Positions 1 to 5,169 of a stretch of 7,927 nucleotides of DNA are shown here, in pieces. The notes under the pieces are model-generated. The model ran no database searches and was not told the DNA's origin. It worked only from the letters and a program-made list of their open reading frames with translations. Position numbers and translations under genes: made by a program. Positions within the stretch are counted from its first letter, which is position 1. The number at the start of each line of letters is the position of its first letter. The stretch lies in assembly GCA_005776735.1 (NCBI GenBank), contig SXOM01000438.1, forward strand, positions 1 to 7,927, in the 5' to 3' direction. The DNA comes from Pseudomonadota bacterium (GTDB lineage: Bacteria > Myxococcota_A > UBA796 > SXON01).

Positions 1-59
1 CCGTAGCCGCCGTCGCGCGGCCCCCCGCCGTCGCGCCTCGCCTCCCTCCGTCGCGCCTC
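1..59. repeat. 59-bp direct repeat, copy 1
   Basis: These 59 bases are repeated without mismatch at 120-178, an offset of 119 bp; the match stops at base 60 against base 179. Inside this copy a 20-bp unit (28-47) is itself tandemly duplicated at 48-67 with one change. The sequence is C-rich on the plus strand and built from short CCGTCGCG and CCTCGCCTCC words. The copy starts at the window edge, so more units may lie to the left. Function is unknown; it looks like intergenic satellite-like DNA. Confidence 0.9.
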
Positions 60-119
60 GCCTCCCGCCGGGGCCGGGGCCCCCGGCGCTTCAGCGCTGC
101 CACGCCCACCGCGCGCCCG

Positions 120-178
120 CCGTAGCCGCCGTCGCGCGGCCCCCCGCCGTCGCGCCTCGCCTCCCTCCGTCGCGCCTC
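120..178. repeat. 59-bp direct repeat, copy 2
   Basis: Perfect second copy of the block at 1-59. The 60-bp spacer between the copies (60-119) is GC-rich and contains a small GCGCT-TC-AGCGC dyad at 86-97. After this copy the sequence changes into a stretch where the 12-mer GCCGCCACGCTC occurs at 180-191 and 218-229. Confidence 0.9.
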
Positions 179-322
179 CGCCGCCACGCTCGCCCAAAAT
201 ACTGCTCGAAGTTCGACGCCGCCACGCTCACCGACCTGGGGCCGGTGCAGCAAGACCCTCGCGGTTCGGCGTCCCCCCGTTGTGCCAGACGCCTCCGCCC
301 GTTGGCCGGTTCGGTGACGCGG
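179..322. other. gene-less stretch between the repeats
   Basis: No convincing gene is seen here on either strand. An open plus-strand frame enters from the left edge, but it encodes a low-complexity Arg/Pro/Ala chain and runs antisense into pstC, as GC-rich non-coding frames often do. Visible details are an unusually AT-rich run (AAAATACT, 196-203), an 11-nt palindrome TCGAAGTTCGA at 206-216, and the repeated 12-mer GCCGCCACGCTC. It could be an outer part of the dispersed repeat that begins on its right, which cannot be tested here because the other copy is cut off. Confidence 0.5.
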
Positions 323-412
323 CGGGTGACGGGTCGGGGGGAATTGGCCGAGCGGAGCGCCGGGTCGCCGCTTGCGGCGACCTGGCGGGGGAGCGAGCGC
401 CAATTTCACCCG
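323..412. repeat. nested imperfect palindrome
   Basis: AATTGGC at 342-348 pairs with GCCAATT at 399-405, enclosing the 360-385 hairpin. Directly outside on the right, TCACCCG (406-412) pairs with CGGGTGA at 323-329 after a 12-nt interruption on the left arm. The result is a roughly 90-bp element with dyad symmetry at three levels. This is the kind of structure seen in REP or MITE-like intergenic elements, though family membership is not shown. Its right arm lies inside the conserved dispersed repeat. Confidence 0.65.
360..385 (-). terminator. hairpin inside repeat copy A, possible pstC terminator
   Basis: The 11-nt arms 360-370 and 375-385 pair around a CTTG loop (plus strand), with one G-T wobble at 362/383. 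The wobble falls exactly where repeat copy B differs (C instead of T), and that change would restore a G-C pair. The stem lies about 135 bp beyond the pstC stop. No T-run follows, so it is only a candidate for a T-less intrinsic terminator; it could equally be a structural part of the repeat. Confidence 0.4.
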
Positions 413-514
413 GCCCGGCAGGACCCGGGGGTGACCTCGTCCCCGCCCAACCTCAGGCGTCTGCCCCCCGCCCGAAGCCGACCCGCGCCCCGCGGTCGCC
501 GCGTCGTGCCCGGC
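379..514 (-). repeat. dispersed 3'-flanking repeat, copy A (after pstC)
   Basis: Read on the minus strand from 514 to 379, this matches 7787-7927 on the plus strand. The first block (514-477) matches 7787-7823 with a single one-base indel. A diverged middle of about 50-56 bp follows. The last block (426-379) matches 7880-7927 at 47 of 48 positions, including the core GGTGAAATTGGCGCTCGCTC. The copy starts 7 bp beyond the pstC stop codon, in the orientation of pstC transcription. It probably continues leftward past 379 into a palindromic section; the other copy ends at the window edge, so the full length is unknown. I see no coding function. Confidence 0.9.
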
Positions 515-520
515 CCCCGC

Positions 521-1393
521 TCAGCTCGTCGCGCGCCCGCGGATGGCGCGATCGGCGATCAGGTTGACCACGAACGTGAGGACGAAGAGGAGCACACCGA
601 GAGCAAAAAGCGCCTGGTAGTGCTCGCCGCCGCGGACGGCCTCGCCGAGCTCGGCGGCGATGGTGGCGGTGAGCGTGCGCACCGGGTCGAACAACGTGGA
701 GGGGATGCGGACCGCGTGGCCGGTGACCATGAGCACCGCCATCGTCTCGCCGACGCAGCGGCCGATGCCCAGGAGGACCGCCACCAGCAAACCGCGGCTC
801 GCCGCGGGCAGGAGCACCCGCCGCACCATCTCCCACTTCGTCGCGCCCATCGCCATCGCGGCCTGCCGGTAGCTCTCGGGGACCGCGCGCAGCGCGTCCT
901 CGCCGAGCGACACCAGGAGCGGCAACGTCATCAGCGCGAGCACGATGGCGCCGTTGACCCCGTTGAGGCCGACCTGCGCGCCACCCGCCTGCAAGAGCGG
1001 GTTGAGGATCATCACGCCGATGAAGCCCCACACCACGCTCGGGATGGCGGCGAGGAGCTCGACGATGATCTTGAGGACCTCCTTGGTGCGCTCCCCGCTG
1101 AACTCCGAGAGGTAGATCGCCGCCGCGAGGCCGACCGGCACCGAGAAGAACAGGGACAGGCCCACGCACCAGAACGTGCCGACCAGTAGCGCCACGAGGC
1201 CGAAGACCGGAGTTTCCGCCGTGGGGCTCCAGTCCGTGGAGGTGAGCATCTCGACCAGGTGGGAGCCGAGGAAGGCGAGGCCCTCCTTCCCGATGAAGCC
1301 GAAGATCGCGAGGATGAACACGATGGCGCTCAACCCGCACACGCGGATGAGACCCTCGATCAGAAACTCCACGGGGCGCGCGGGGAACTTCAT
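521..1393 (-). CDS. pstC: phosphate ABC transporter permease PstC
   Basis: Inner-membrane permease subunit of the high-affinity phosphate importer; it normally pairs with PstA, the ATPase PstB and the binding protein PstS. The 290-residue protein has hydrophobic segments near 10-34, 64-94, 107-134, 148-165, 200-225 and 259-281. The family region VELLAAIPSVVWGF lies at 111-124, the EAA-type cytoplasmic loop that contacts the ATPase at about 176-196 (QAAMAMGATKWE, then LLP), and the GRCVGETMAV motif at 211-220. The length is slightly below the usual 300-320 residues. ATG at 1393 was chosen over an upstream in-frame start because the protein then begins as family members do; a weak GGGG lies 4 nt upstream. 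No pst partner gene is adjacent: about 500 gene-less bases follow, and a DUF4190-like gene lies 133 bp upstream. The family call is secure; whether it is transcribed alone is inferred. Confidence 0.92.
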   Translation of the reverse strand: MKFPARPVEFLIEGLIRVCGLSAIVFILAIFGFIGKEGLAFLGSHLVEMLTSTDWSPTAETPVFGLVALLVGTFWCVGLSLFFSVPVGLAAAIYLSEFSGERTKEVLKIIVELLAAIPSVVWGFIGVMILNPLLQAGGAQVGLNGVNGAIVLALMTLPLLVSLGEDALRAVPESYRQAAMAMGATKWEMVRRVLLPAASRGLLVAVLLGIGRCVGETMAVLMVTGHAVRIPSTLFDPVRTLTATIAAELGEAVRGGEHYQALFALGVLLFVLTFVVNLIADRAIRGRATS

Positions 1394-1468
1394 CGTGCCC
1401 CGCGCTATCACACCGGCCCGGCGCCCCGTGGACTTGTCACCGTCCCGACACAATGTCGACCCGGTCGC

Positions 1469-1520
1469 GCGATGCGGGGAGGCGCCCGCCCGCTCGAAGC
1501 GGACGGTCGCGCCGCATCGC
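1469..1520 (-). other. two-tier inverted repeat in the pstC leader
   Basis: A 9-bp perfect inverted repeat (GCGATGCGG at 1469-1477, CCGCATCGC at 1512-1520) encloses a smaller stem-loop, CCGCT-CGA-AGCGG (1490-1502). It begins 7 bp beyond the stop of the DUF4190-like gene and lies about 75 bp before the pstC start, so it could end the upstream transcript or act in the pstC leader. There is no T-run and no recognisable promoter box nearby. Confidence 0.4.
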
Positions 1521-1526
1521 CCCCGC

Positions 1527-1829
1527 TCACATGCCCTGGAGCGCCTGGCCGAAGACGCTCAACCCGACGCCGAGCACCATCAGCGCCCCGAGGCCGACGA
1601 GGAAGAGCAGGTTGAGCCCGAGACCGGCCCACGCCATGACCTTGTTGTTGCCCTCGACCCCCTGCGCGACCGCGATGCCGCCGCACGCGGCGCCGGCCAG
1701 CCACACGAGGATGCCCACCCAGCCGAGGCACATGAAGCTGCCGCAGCAGTAGACGAGGACGCCCACGAGGGCGAGCACCAGCGACGCAATCGCGAGGGGG
1801 TTGGTCGTCTGGTCGGGGGATTCGTCCAC
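1527..1829 (-). CDS. small DUF4190-like membrane protein
   Basis: A 100-residue membrane protein of unknown function. After a short polar N-terminus (1-10) comes PLAIASLVLALVGVLV, the pattern that opens DUF4190-type domains. Hydrophobic spans are near 11-28, 34-56 and 68-92, separated by a short polar stretch (GVEGNNK, 57-63). Three cysteines cluster at 28, 29 and 34. The start is GTG at 1829, immediately after the TGA of the DUF475 gene, with GGAG (1835-1838) 5 nt upstream inside that gene. This strongly suggests translational coupling. The DUF4190 assignment rests on the opening motif and overall layout; the coding call is firmer than the family call. A role linked to the DUF475 protein is inferred from position only. 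Confidence 0.75.
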   Translation of the reverse strand: MDESPDQTTNPLAIASLVLALVGVLVYCCGSFMCLGWVGILVWLAGAACGGIAVAQGVEGNNKVMAWAGLGLNLLFLVGLGALMVLGVGLSVFGQALQGM

Positions 1830-2867
1830 TCAGGCTCCGGATTCGCGCCGATTGTATTGCACCGACTGCCAGAAGGCGACGCCGATGAACGCGGCACCGA
1901 TGAGCCCGGTCACCACTTCGGGGATGTGGAGCACCGCCTGGAGGAACATGATCGCGGCGAGCGCGAGGATGGCCCAGAACGCACCCGCTTCGAGGTAGCG
2001 GTACTGGGTGAGCGTGCCCTTGTCGACGAGCATGATCGTGAGAGACCGCACGAACATCGCCCCGATCCCCAGACCCAACGCGATGACGATGAGGTTGGTC
2101 GACAACGCGAACGCGCCGATGACCCCGTCGAACGAGAAGCTCGCGTCGAGCACCTCGAGGTACAAGAACGAGCCGAGGCCCGACCGCACCGCGACCGCGC
2201 CCGTGGTGGACTCGGAGTCCTGCTCCAGCACCGCGCTGATGCCGTCGACCACGATGTAGCTGAGGAGGCCGAACATCCCCGCGACGATGAACTCGAGCTG
2301 GTCGGCGTGGGGGAGCCACCGGCTGACCCCGTAGATCACCAGCATCACGATGCCGAGCTCGACCGCCTCGATCTTGCCGAGGCGGGCCAAGGGGCGTTCG
2401 AGGTAGTAGATCCAGTACTCTTCGCGCTCGAGATCGATGAAGTGCTTGAGCCCGACCATCGCCAGGAAGCTGCCCCCGAACGCCGCGACGGAGATGTGCG
2501 CTTCGGTGAGGATGCGCGCGTACTCGTCGGGCCGCGTGCCCGCGAGCACCACCGCGTCCCACGGGGAGATCTGCGCGATGACCGCGACGATCGCCAACGG
2601 GAAGACCACGCGCATCCCGAAGACGGCGATGGCGATGCCCCAGGTGATGAAGCGGTGGCGCCACACCGCGTCCATGTCGCGGAGCACGGTGGCGTTGACC
2701 ACCGCGTTGTCGAACGACAAGCTGACCTCGAGCACACCGAGCACCGCCACGATGAACAACGTGGAGGCCATGGCGGCGGGGGTGCCGCCCGTGTCCCAAC
2801 CGACCCATGCGGCGATGACGAGCGCGACTGCGGTGAACGCGAATGAGCCGGTGAAGTACTTGAGCAC
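1830..2867 (-). CDS. DUF475 family (TerC-like) integral membrane protein
   Basis: A 345-residue polytopic membrane protein of the DUF475 branch of the TerC superfamily. Relatives are linked to metal-ion or tellurite resistance, but the exact role of DUF475 is not established. Hydrophobic segments lie near 7-24, 33-50, 75-99, 126-140, 168-181, 192-212, 233-256, 257-276, 297-313 and 317-333. The family hallmark appears twice: EVSLSFDNAVVNAT at 47-60 and LDASFSFDGVIGAFA at 240-254. These two SFD motifs sit in membrane segments and are the likely functional centre. The length is normal for the family. GTG at 2867 is taken as the start because the next Met (about residue 33) would remove the first membrane segment; no strong ribosome binding site is visible. 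It is first of a two-gene unit with the DUF4190-like gene and divergent from tsaE across 107 bp. Confidence 0.92.
   Translation of the reverse strand: MLKYFTGSFAFTAVALVIAAWVGWDTGGTPAAMASTLFIVAVLGVLEVSLSFDNAVVNATVLRDMDAVWRHRFITWGIAIAVFGMRVVFPLAIVAVIAQISPWDAVVLAGTRPDEYARILTEAHISVAAFGGSFLAMVGLKHFIDLEREEYWIYYLERPLARLGKIEAVELGIVMLVIYGVSRWLPHADQLEFIVAGMFGLLSYIVVDGISAVLEQDSESTTGAVAVRSGLGSFLYLEVLDASFSFDGVIGAFALSTNLIVIALGLGIGAMFVRSLTIMLVDKGTLTQYRYLEAGAFWAILALAAIMFLQAVLHIPEVVTGLIGAAFIGVAFWQSVQYNRRESGA
1835..1838 (-). promoter_or_regulatory. ribosome binding site deciding the DUF4190-like start
   Basis: GGAG on the minus strand lies within the last codons of the DUF475 gene, 5 nt before the GTG at 1829. 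It supports that GTG as the true start and reinitiation after the DUF475 stop codon. Confidence 0.6.
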
Positions 2868-2974
2868 GCCGCTTCGGGGAGGCGCACCTACTTGCTCACC
2901 ATGTCGCGTCCGGCAAGCCCGCACCGCGAGATTCGCCGCGCCCGTGGACCGCCCCACACGATTAGGCGGTGGCG
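2868..2974. promoter_or_regulatory. divergent intergenic region DUF475/tsaE
   Basis: These 107 bp separate two divergently read genes, so promoters for both must lie here or inside the neighbouring genes. I could not identify a convincing -35/-10 pair for either direction. AGGCGG (2964-2969), 5 nt before ATG 2975, is a plausible weak ribosome binding site for tsaE. Confidence 0.4.
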
Positions 2975-3412
2975 ATGATCGTGGCGTCGGCGGCAGCGTT
3001 GCAGCAGGTGGGGGAGGGGATCGGCGCGCGGCTCTTCCCGGGGGCGCTCGTGCTGCTGGTGGGGGAGCTCGGGGCCGGAAAGACCACGCTGGCCCAGGGC
3101 ATCGCACGCGGCCTCGGAGTGACGGGCGCCGTACGGAGCCCCACCTATGCGCTGGTCCTCGAGTACGACGACGGGCGGGTGCCCCTGCGCCACGCCGACC
3201 TGTACCGGATGGAGGCCGCCGAGGAGCTCGTCGGGGCGGGCCTGAGCGAGCGTGTGGGCGTGGACGGCGCGTGGGTGGTGGAGTGGGCCGACCGCTTCGG
3301 CGACGTCTGGCCGGCCGGGCGCCTCGAGGTGCGGCTGGCCGCGGTCCCCGGCGGGCGGGAGGTGACCTTCCGCGCGACCGACGCGGCCCACGGTACCCTG
3401 ATCGGGGGTTGA
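2975..3412 (+). CDS. tsaE: tRNA t6A biosynthesis ATPase TsaE
   Basis: Cytoplasmic P-loop ATPase (formerly YjeE) that works with TsaB and TsaD in forming threonylcarbamoyladenosine at position 37 of ANN-decoding tRNAs. In this 145-residue protein the Walker A motif GELGAGKTT is at 30-38, followed by the family signature [10 protein letters not shown] at 55-64. HADLYR (73-78) and the terminal EWADR (103-107) are further conserved landmarks. The length fits the family (about 140-160). ATG 2975 is preferred because AGGCGG lies 5 nt upstream; an in-frame GTG at 2969 would add only two residues. The partners tsaB, tsaD and rimI, which often adjoin it, are not here; the next gene is an HhH protein 32 bp downstream on the same strand. 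Confidence 0.93.
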   Translation: MIVASAAALQQVGEGIGARLFPGALVLLVGELGAGKTTLAQGIARGLGVTGAVRSPTYALVLEYDDGRVPLRHADLYRMEAAEELVGAGLSERVGVDGAWVVEWADRFGDVWPAGRLEVRLAAVPGGREVTFRATDAAHGTLIGG

Positions 3413-3444
3413 CGCACGGCGCGCGGTGGACATCGTCTGGCGCC

Positions 3445-3969
3445 ATGGCCACCCGACTCGACGCCGCGCTCTTGCGACTGGATCACACCCTTCTGGACCG
3501 CGTGGAGCTGGTGGTCATCCCCATGCAGCTCGGCGAGCGCGCCCGGCGCGTGCTCCTCGCGCTCCTGGTCGCCACCGTCGCGCTGGCAACCCTCGCCCCG
3601 AGCGCCCCACCGCCCGTACCGTCGCGTGTCGTCGAGGTTCCCGGTCGCGGGTGGGTCGACGCCGGGACGGTGCCGGGCCTGCCGCCGAGCGTCGCCGACG
3701 GTGCGCGCCTGGAGTGGCGGGTGCAGGGCCAGGAGGCCGAGCCGGCGCCGGAGACGACGGTGGCGCCACCCGGGGCGCTGGCGGCGGGCGCCCGGGTCTC
3801 GCTGAATCGTGCCTCGGCCGCCGAGCTGGAGGCGCTGCCCGGCATCGGGCCCGCGCTCGCGGCGCGGATCGTCGCCGGCCGGCCGTACCGCGCGGCGAAC
3901 GATCTCGACCGGGTCAAGGGAATCGGCCCGAAAGCCCTGGAACGGCTGGAGAAGCTCGTAGAGCCGTAG
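3445..3969 (+). CDS. ComEA-like helix-hairpin-helix protein, membrane-anchored
   Basis: A 174-residue protein with a cytoplasmic N-terminus (1-34, ending in ERARR) and one hydrophobic segment near 35-51. A Pro-rich stretch follows (51-59), then a linker of about 50 residues and a C-terminal helix-hairpin-helix domain (108-174). The HhH begins SLNRASAAELEALPGIGPAL, the typical ComEA opening, and has a second hairpin, VKGIGPKALERLEKL. The positive-inside rule predicts that the HhH domain is extracytoplasmic, as expected for a DNA receptor of the competence machinery. The SLBB domain often found between anchor and HhH in ComEA is not recognisable; only a short segment (about 60-92) takes its place. 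No comEC is visible, so a role in DNA uptake is not supported by context. The start is ATG 3445; no good ribosome binding site is seen. It may be cotranscribed with tsaE. Confidence 0.8.
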   Translation: MATRLDAALLRLDHTLLDRVELVVIPMQLGERARRVLLALLVATVALATLAPSAPPPVPSRVVEVPGRGWVDAGTVPGLPPSVADGARLEWRVQGQEAEPAPETTVAPPGALAAGARVSLNRASAAELEALPGIGPALAARIVAGRPYRAANDLDRVKGIGPKALERLEKLVEP

Positions 3970-3970
3970 C

Positions 3971-4050
3971 GGCGACCGGACGTCCGCGCAGGTGGCGGAC
4001 GCGCCGCGACCGTCCCGAAGCGGGCAGGGTCCGGCGCGCGTCCGGTCGCC
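3971..4050. terminator. hairpin region between convergent genes
   Basis: GGCGACCGGACG (3971-3982) and CGTCCGGTCGCC (4039-4050) form a perfect 12-bp inverted repeat, starting one base after the HhH gene's stop codon and ending 27 bp short of the desulfurase stop. Competing inner stems exist: CGTCCGC/GCGGACG (3981-3987 with 3995-4001, 7-nt loop) and GCAGGG/CCCTGC (4024-4029 with 4049-4054). The convergent position suggests a bidirectional terminator, though no T-runs accompany the stems. Confidence 0.5.
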
Positions 4051-4077
4051 CTGCAATCCGTGCCGCGGGGGGAAGGA

Positions 4078-5103
4078 TCAGCCGTACGCGAGCACGGTGT
4101 CGACCGCGGTGATCGCCGCGTCCACCTCGGACTCGGTGGTGGCGACCCCGAGGGAGAAGCGAACCGCGCTGCCGCGGAATCCCATCGCCGCGAGCACCGC
4201 GCTGGGCCGTGCCGCCCCCGACGCACACGCGCTCCCGGCGCTCACCGCGACACCGGCGAGGTCGAGCGCCATCACCAGCTCGGGCGCCTCCCGGCCCTCG
4301 AATGCCACGAACGTCGTGTTCGGCATGCGCGGTGCCCCCGCCCCGGCGACGACGCCGCCGCGAGCGACCAGCGCCGCCTCGAGCCGATCCCGGAGCGCGC
4401 CCGAGAGCGGCGCCCCCACCGCGAGCGCGGCCGCCCCGAACCCGACGATTCCGGCGACGTTGTGGGTACCGGCGCGCCAGCCGCGCTCCTGCGCCGCCCC
4501 AGGCACCAGCGGCGCCGCGGCGAGGCGAGGGGACACCAGGAGTGCGCCCACCCCCTGCGGACCCCCGAGCTTGTGCGAAGCGAGCGTGACGAAGTCTGCG
4601 CCCCGCAGGTCCGCCAGGTCGACGCGGCCGGGCGCCTGTGCGGCGTCGACGTGCACGACCCACCCCCGCCGCCGCGCCCGCTCGATCACCGCCGCGATCG
4701 GCTGGACCACGCCGCTCTCGTTGTTCGCCAGCATCACGCTCACCCCGTCGACCCCGTCGACGACGTCGATGGCGCCGAGCTCGACGCGGCCGTGTCCGTC
4801 GACTGGCAGCACCGCGGCTCCCCACTTGGCGACCGAAGGATGTTCGACCGCGCTCACCGCCCAACGCCCCCGCGACAAGACGGTGGCGTTGCTCTCCGAC
4901 GCGCCGGAGGTGAAGACCACCCCCTCGGCGGGCCAGCCCACCATCGCGGCAACCGCGGCCCGCGCCCGGTCCACCGCCATCGCCGCGTCGCGCCCGAGGG
5001 AGTGGGCGGCGCTCGGGTTGGCGGGGCGCCCCCACCACGGCTCCATGGCGGCGCGCGCCTCGGGGCGGAGCGGAGCCGTGGCGTTGTAGTCGAGGTAGAT
5101 CAC
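4078..5103 (-). CDS. group I (NifS/IscS-type) cysteine desulfurase
   Basis: PLP enzyme that takes sulfur from L-cysteine as a protein persulfide and passes it to acceptors such as MnmA or Fe-S scaffolds. The 341-residue protein starts IYLDYNATAP, the classical opening. VEHPS carries the PLP-stacking His88; HVDAAQ gives Asp153 and Gln156; ASHKLGGPQG gives the PLP-binding Lys178. RAGTHN (210-215) contacts the cofactor phosphate, and SAGSACASG provides the catalytic Cys293. All key residues are present. It is shorter than the usual 380-400 residues but shows no obvious loss of a motif, so it is a compact form rather than a truncation. The start is GTG 5103; no ribosome binding site is evident. 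It diverges from mnmA across 66 bp, supporting a role as sulfur donor for tRNA thiolation. No isc or suf genes are nearby. Confidence 0.95.
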   Translation of the reverse strand: MIYLDYNATAPLRPEARAAMEPWWGRPANPSAAHSLGRDAAMAVDRARAAVAAMVGWPAEGVVFTSGASESNATVLSRGRWAVSAVEHPSVAKWGAAVLPVDGHGRVELGAIDVVDGVDGVSVMLANNESGVVQPIAAVIERARRRGWVVHVDAAQAPGRVDLADLRGADFVTLASHKLGGPQGVGALLVSPRLAAAPLVPGAAQERGWRAGTHNVAGIVGFGAAALAVGAPLSGALRDRLEAALVARGGVVAGAGAPRMPNTTFVAFEGREAPELVMALDLAGVAVSAGSACASGAARPSAVLAAMGFRGSAVRFSLGVATTESEVDAAITAVDTVLAYG

Positions 5104-5169
5104 CGGCCGCGCATAACGCCACGCCGCGCGCGGGCGCGGGGCGCGTCCACCTGGATAGCACCCCCGGCG
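5104..5169. promoter_or_regulatory. divergent intergenic region desulfurase/mnmA
   Basis: These 66 bp separate the starts of two functionally linked genes read in opposite directions, so control elements could be shared. Leftward, GTTATG shortly before the desulfurase start is weakly -10-like; rightward, GGATAG (5153-5158) lies 11 nt before the mnmA ATG. Neither comes with a convincing -35 box. Confidence 0.35.

Noticed and set aside
1..178. CRISPR array
   Set aside because: Only two repeat units are seen, 59 bp long with a 60-bp GC-rich spacer and internal tandem duplication; there are no cas genes. It is a direct repeat, not a CRISPR.
2..379. Gene fragment entering from the left edge on the plus strand
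   Set aside because: The frame is open but translates to Arg/Pro/Ala-rich low complexity through the repeats, with no recognisable domain; a degenerate fragment around 196-240 cannot be excluded but is not supported.
245..1189. Long plus-strand open frame of 314 codons
   Set aside because: It lies antisense to pstC, is dominated by Arg, Glu, His and Asp with no domain-like pattern, and is explained by the GC-rich codon structure of the real gene.
1176..2846. Plus-strand open frame of 556 codons antisense to DUF475 and its neighbours
   Set aside because: The translation is an Asp/Glu/His/Arg-rich low-complexity chain, and the opposite strand encodes a clear DUF475 protein plus a small membrane protein.
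2868..3452. N-terminal extension of the DUF475 protein
   Set aside because: The added part would be an Arg/Pro-rich chain antisense to tsaE, unlike any membrane protein N-terminus.
4060..5169. N-terminal extension of mnmA through an open plus-strand frame
   Set aside because: The extension is antisense to the cysteine desulfurase, and the MnmA PP-loop domain begins right after ATG 5170.
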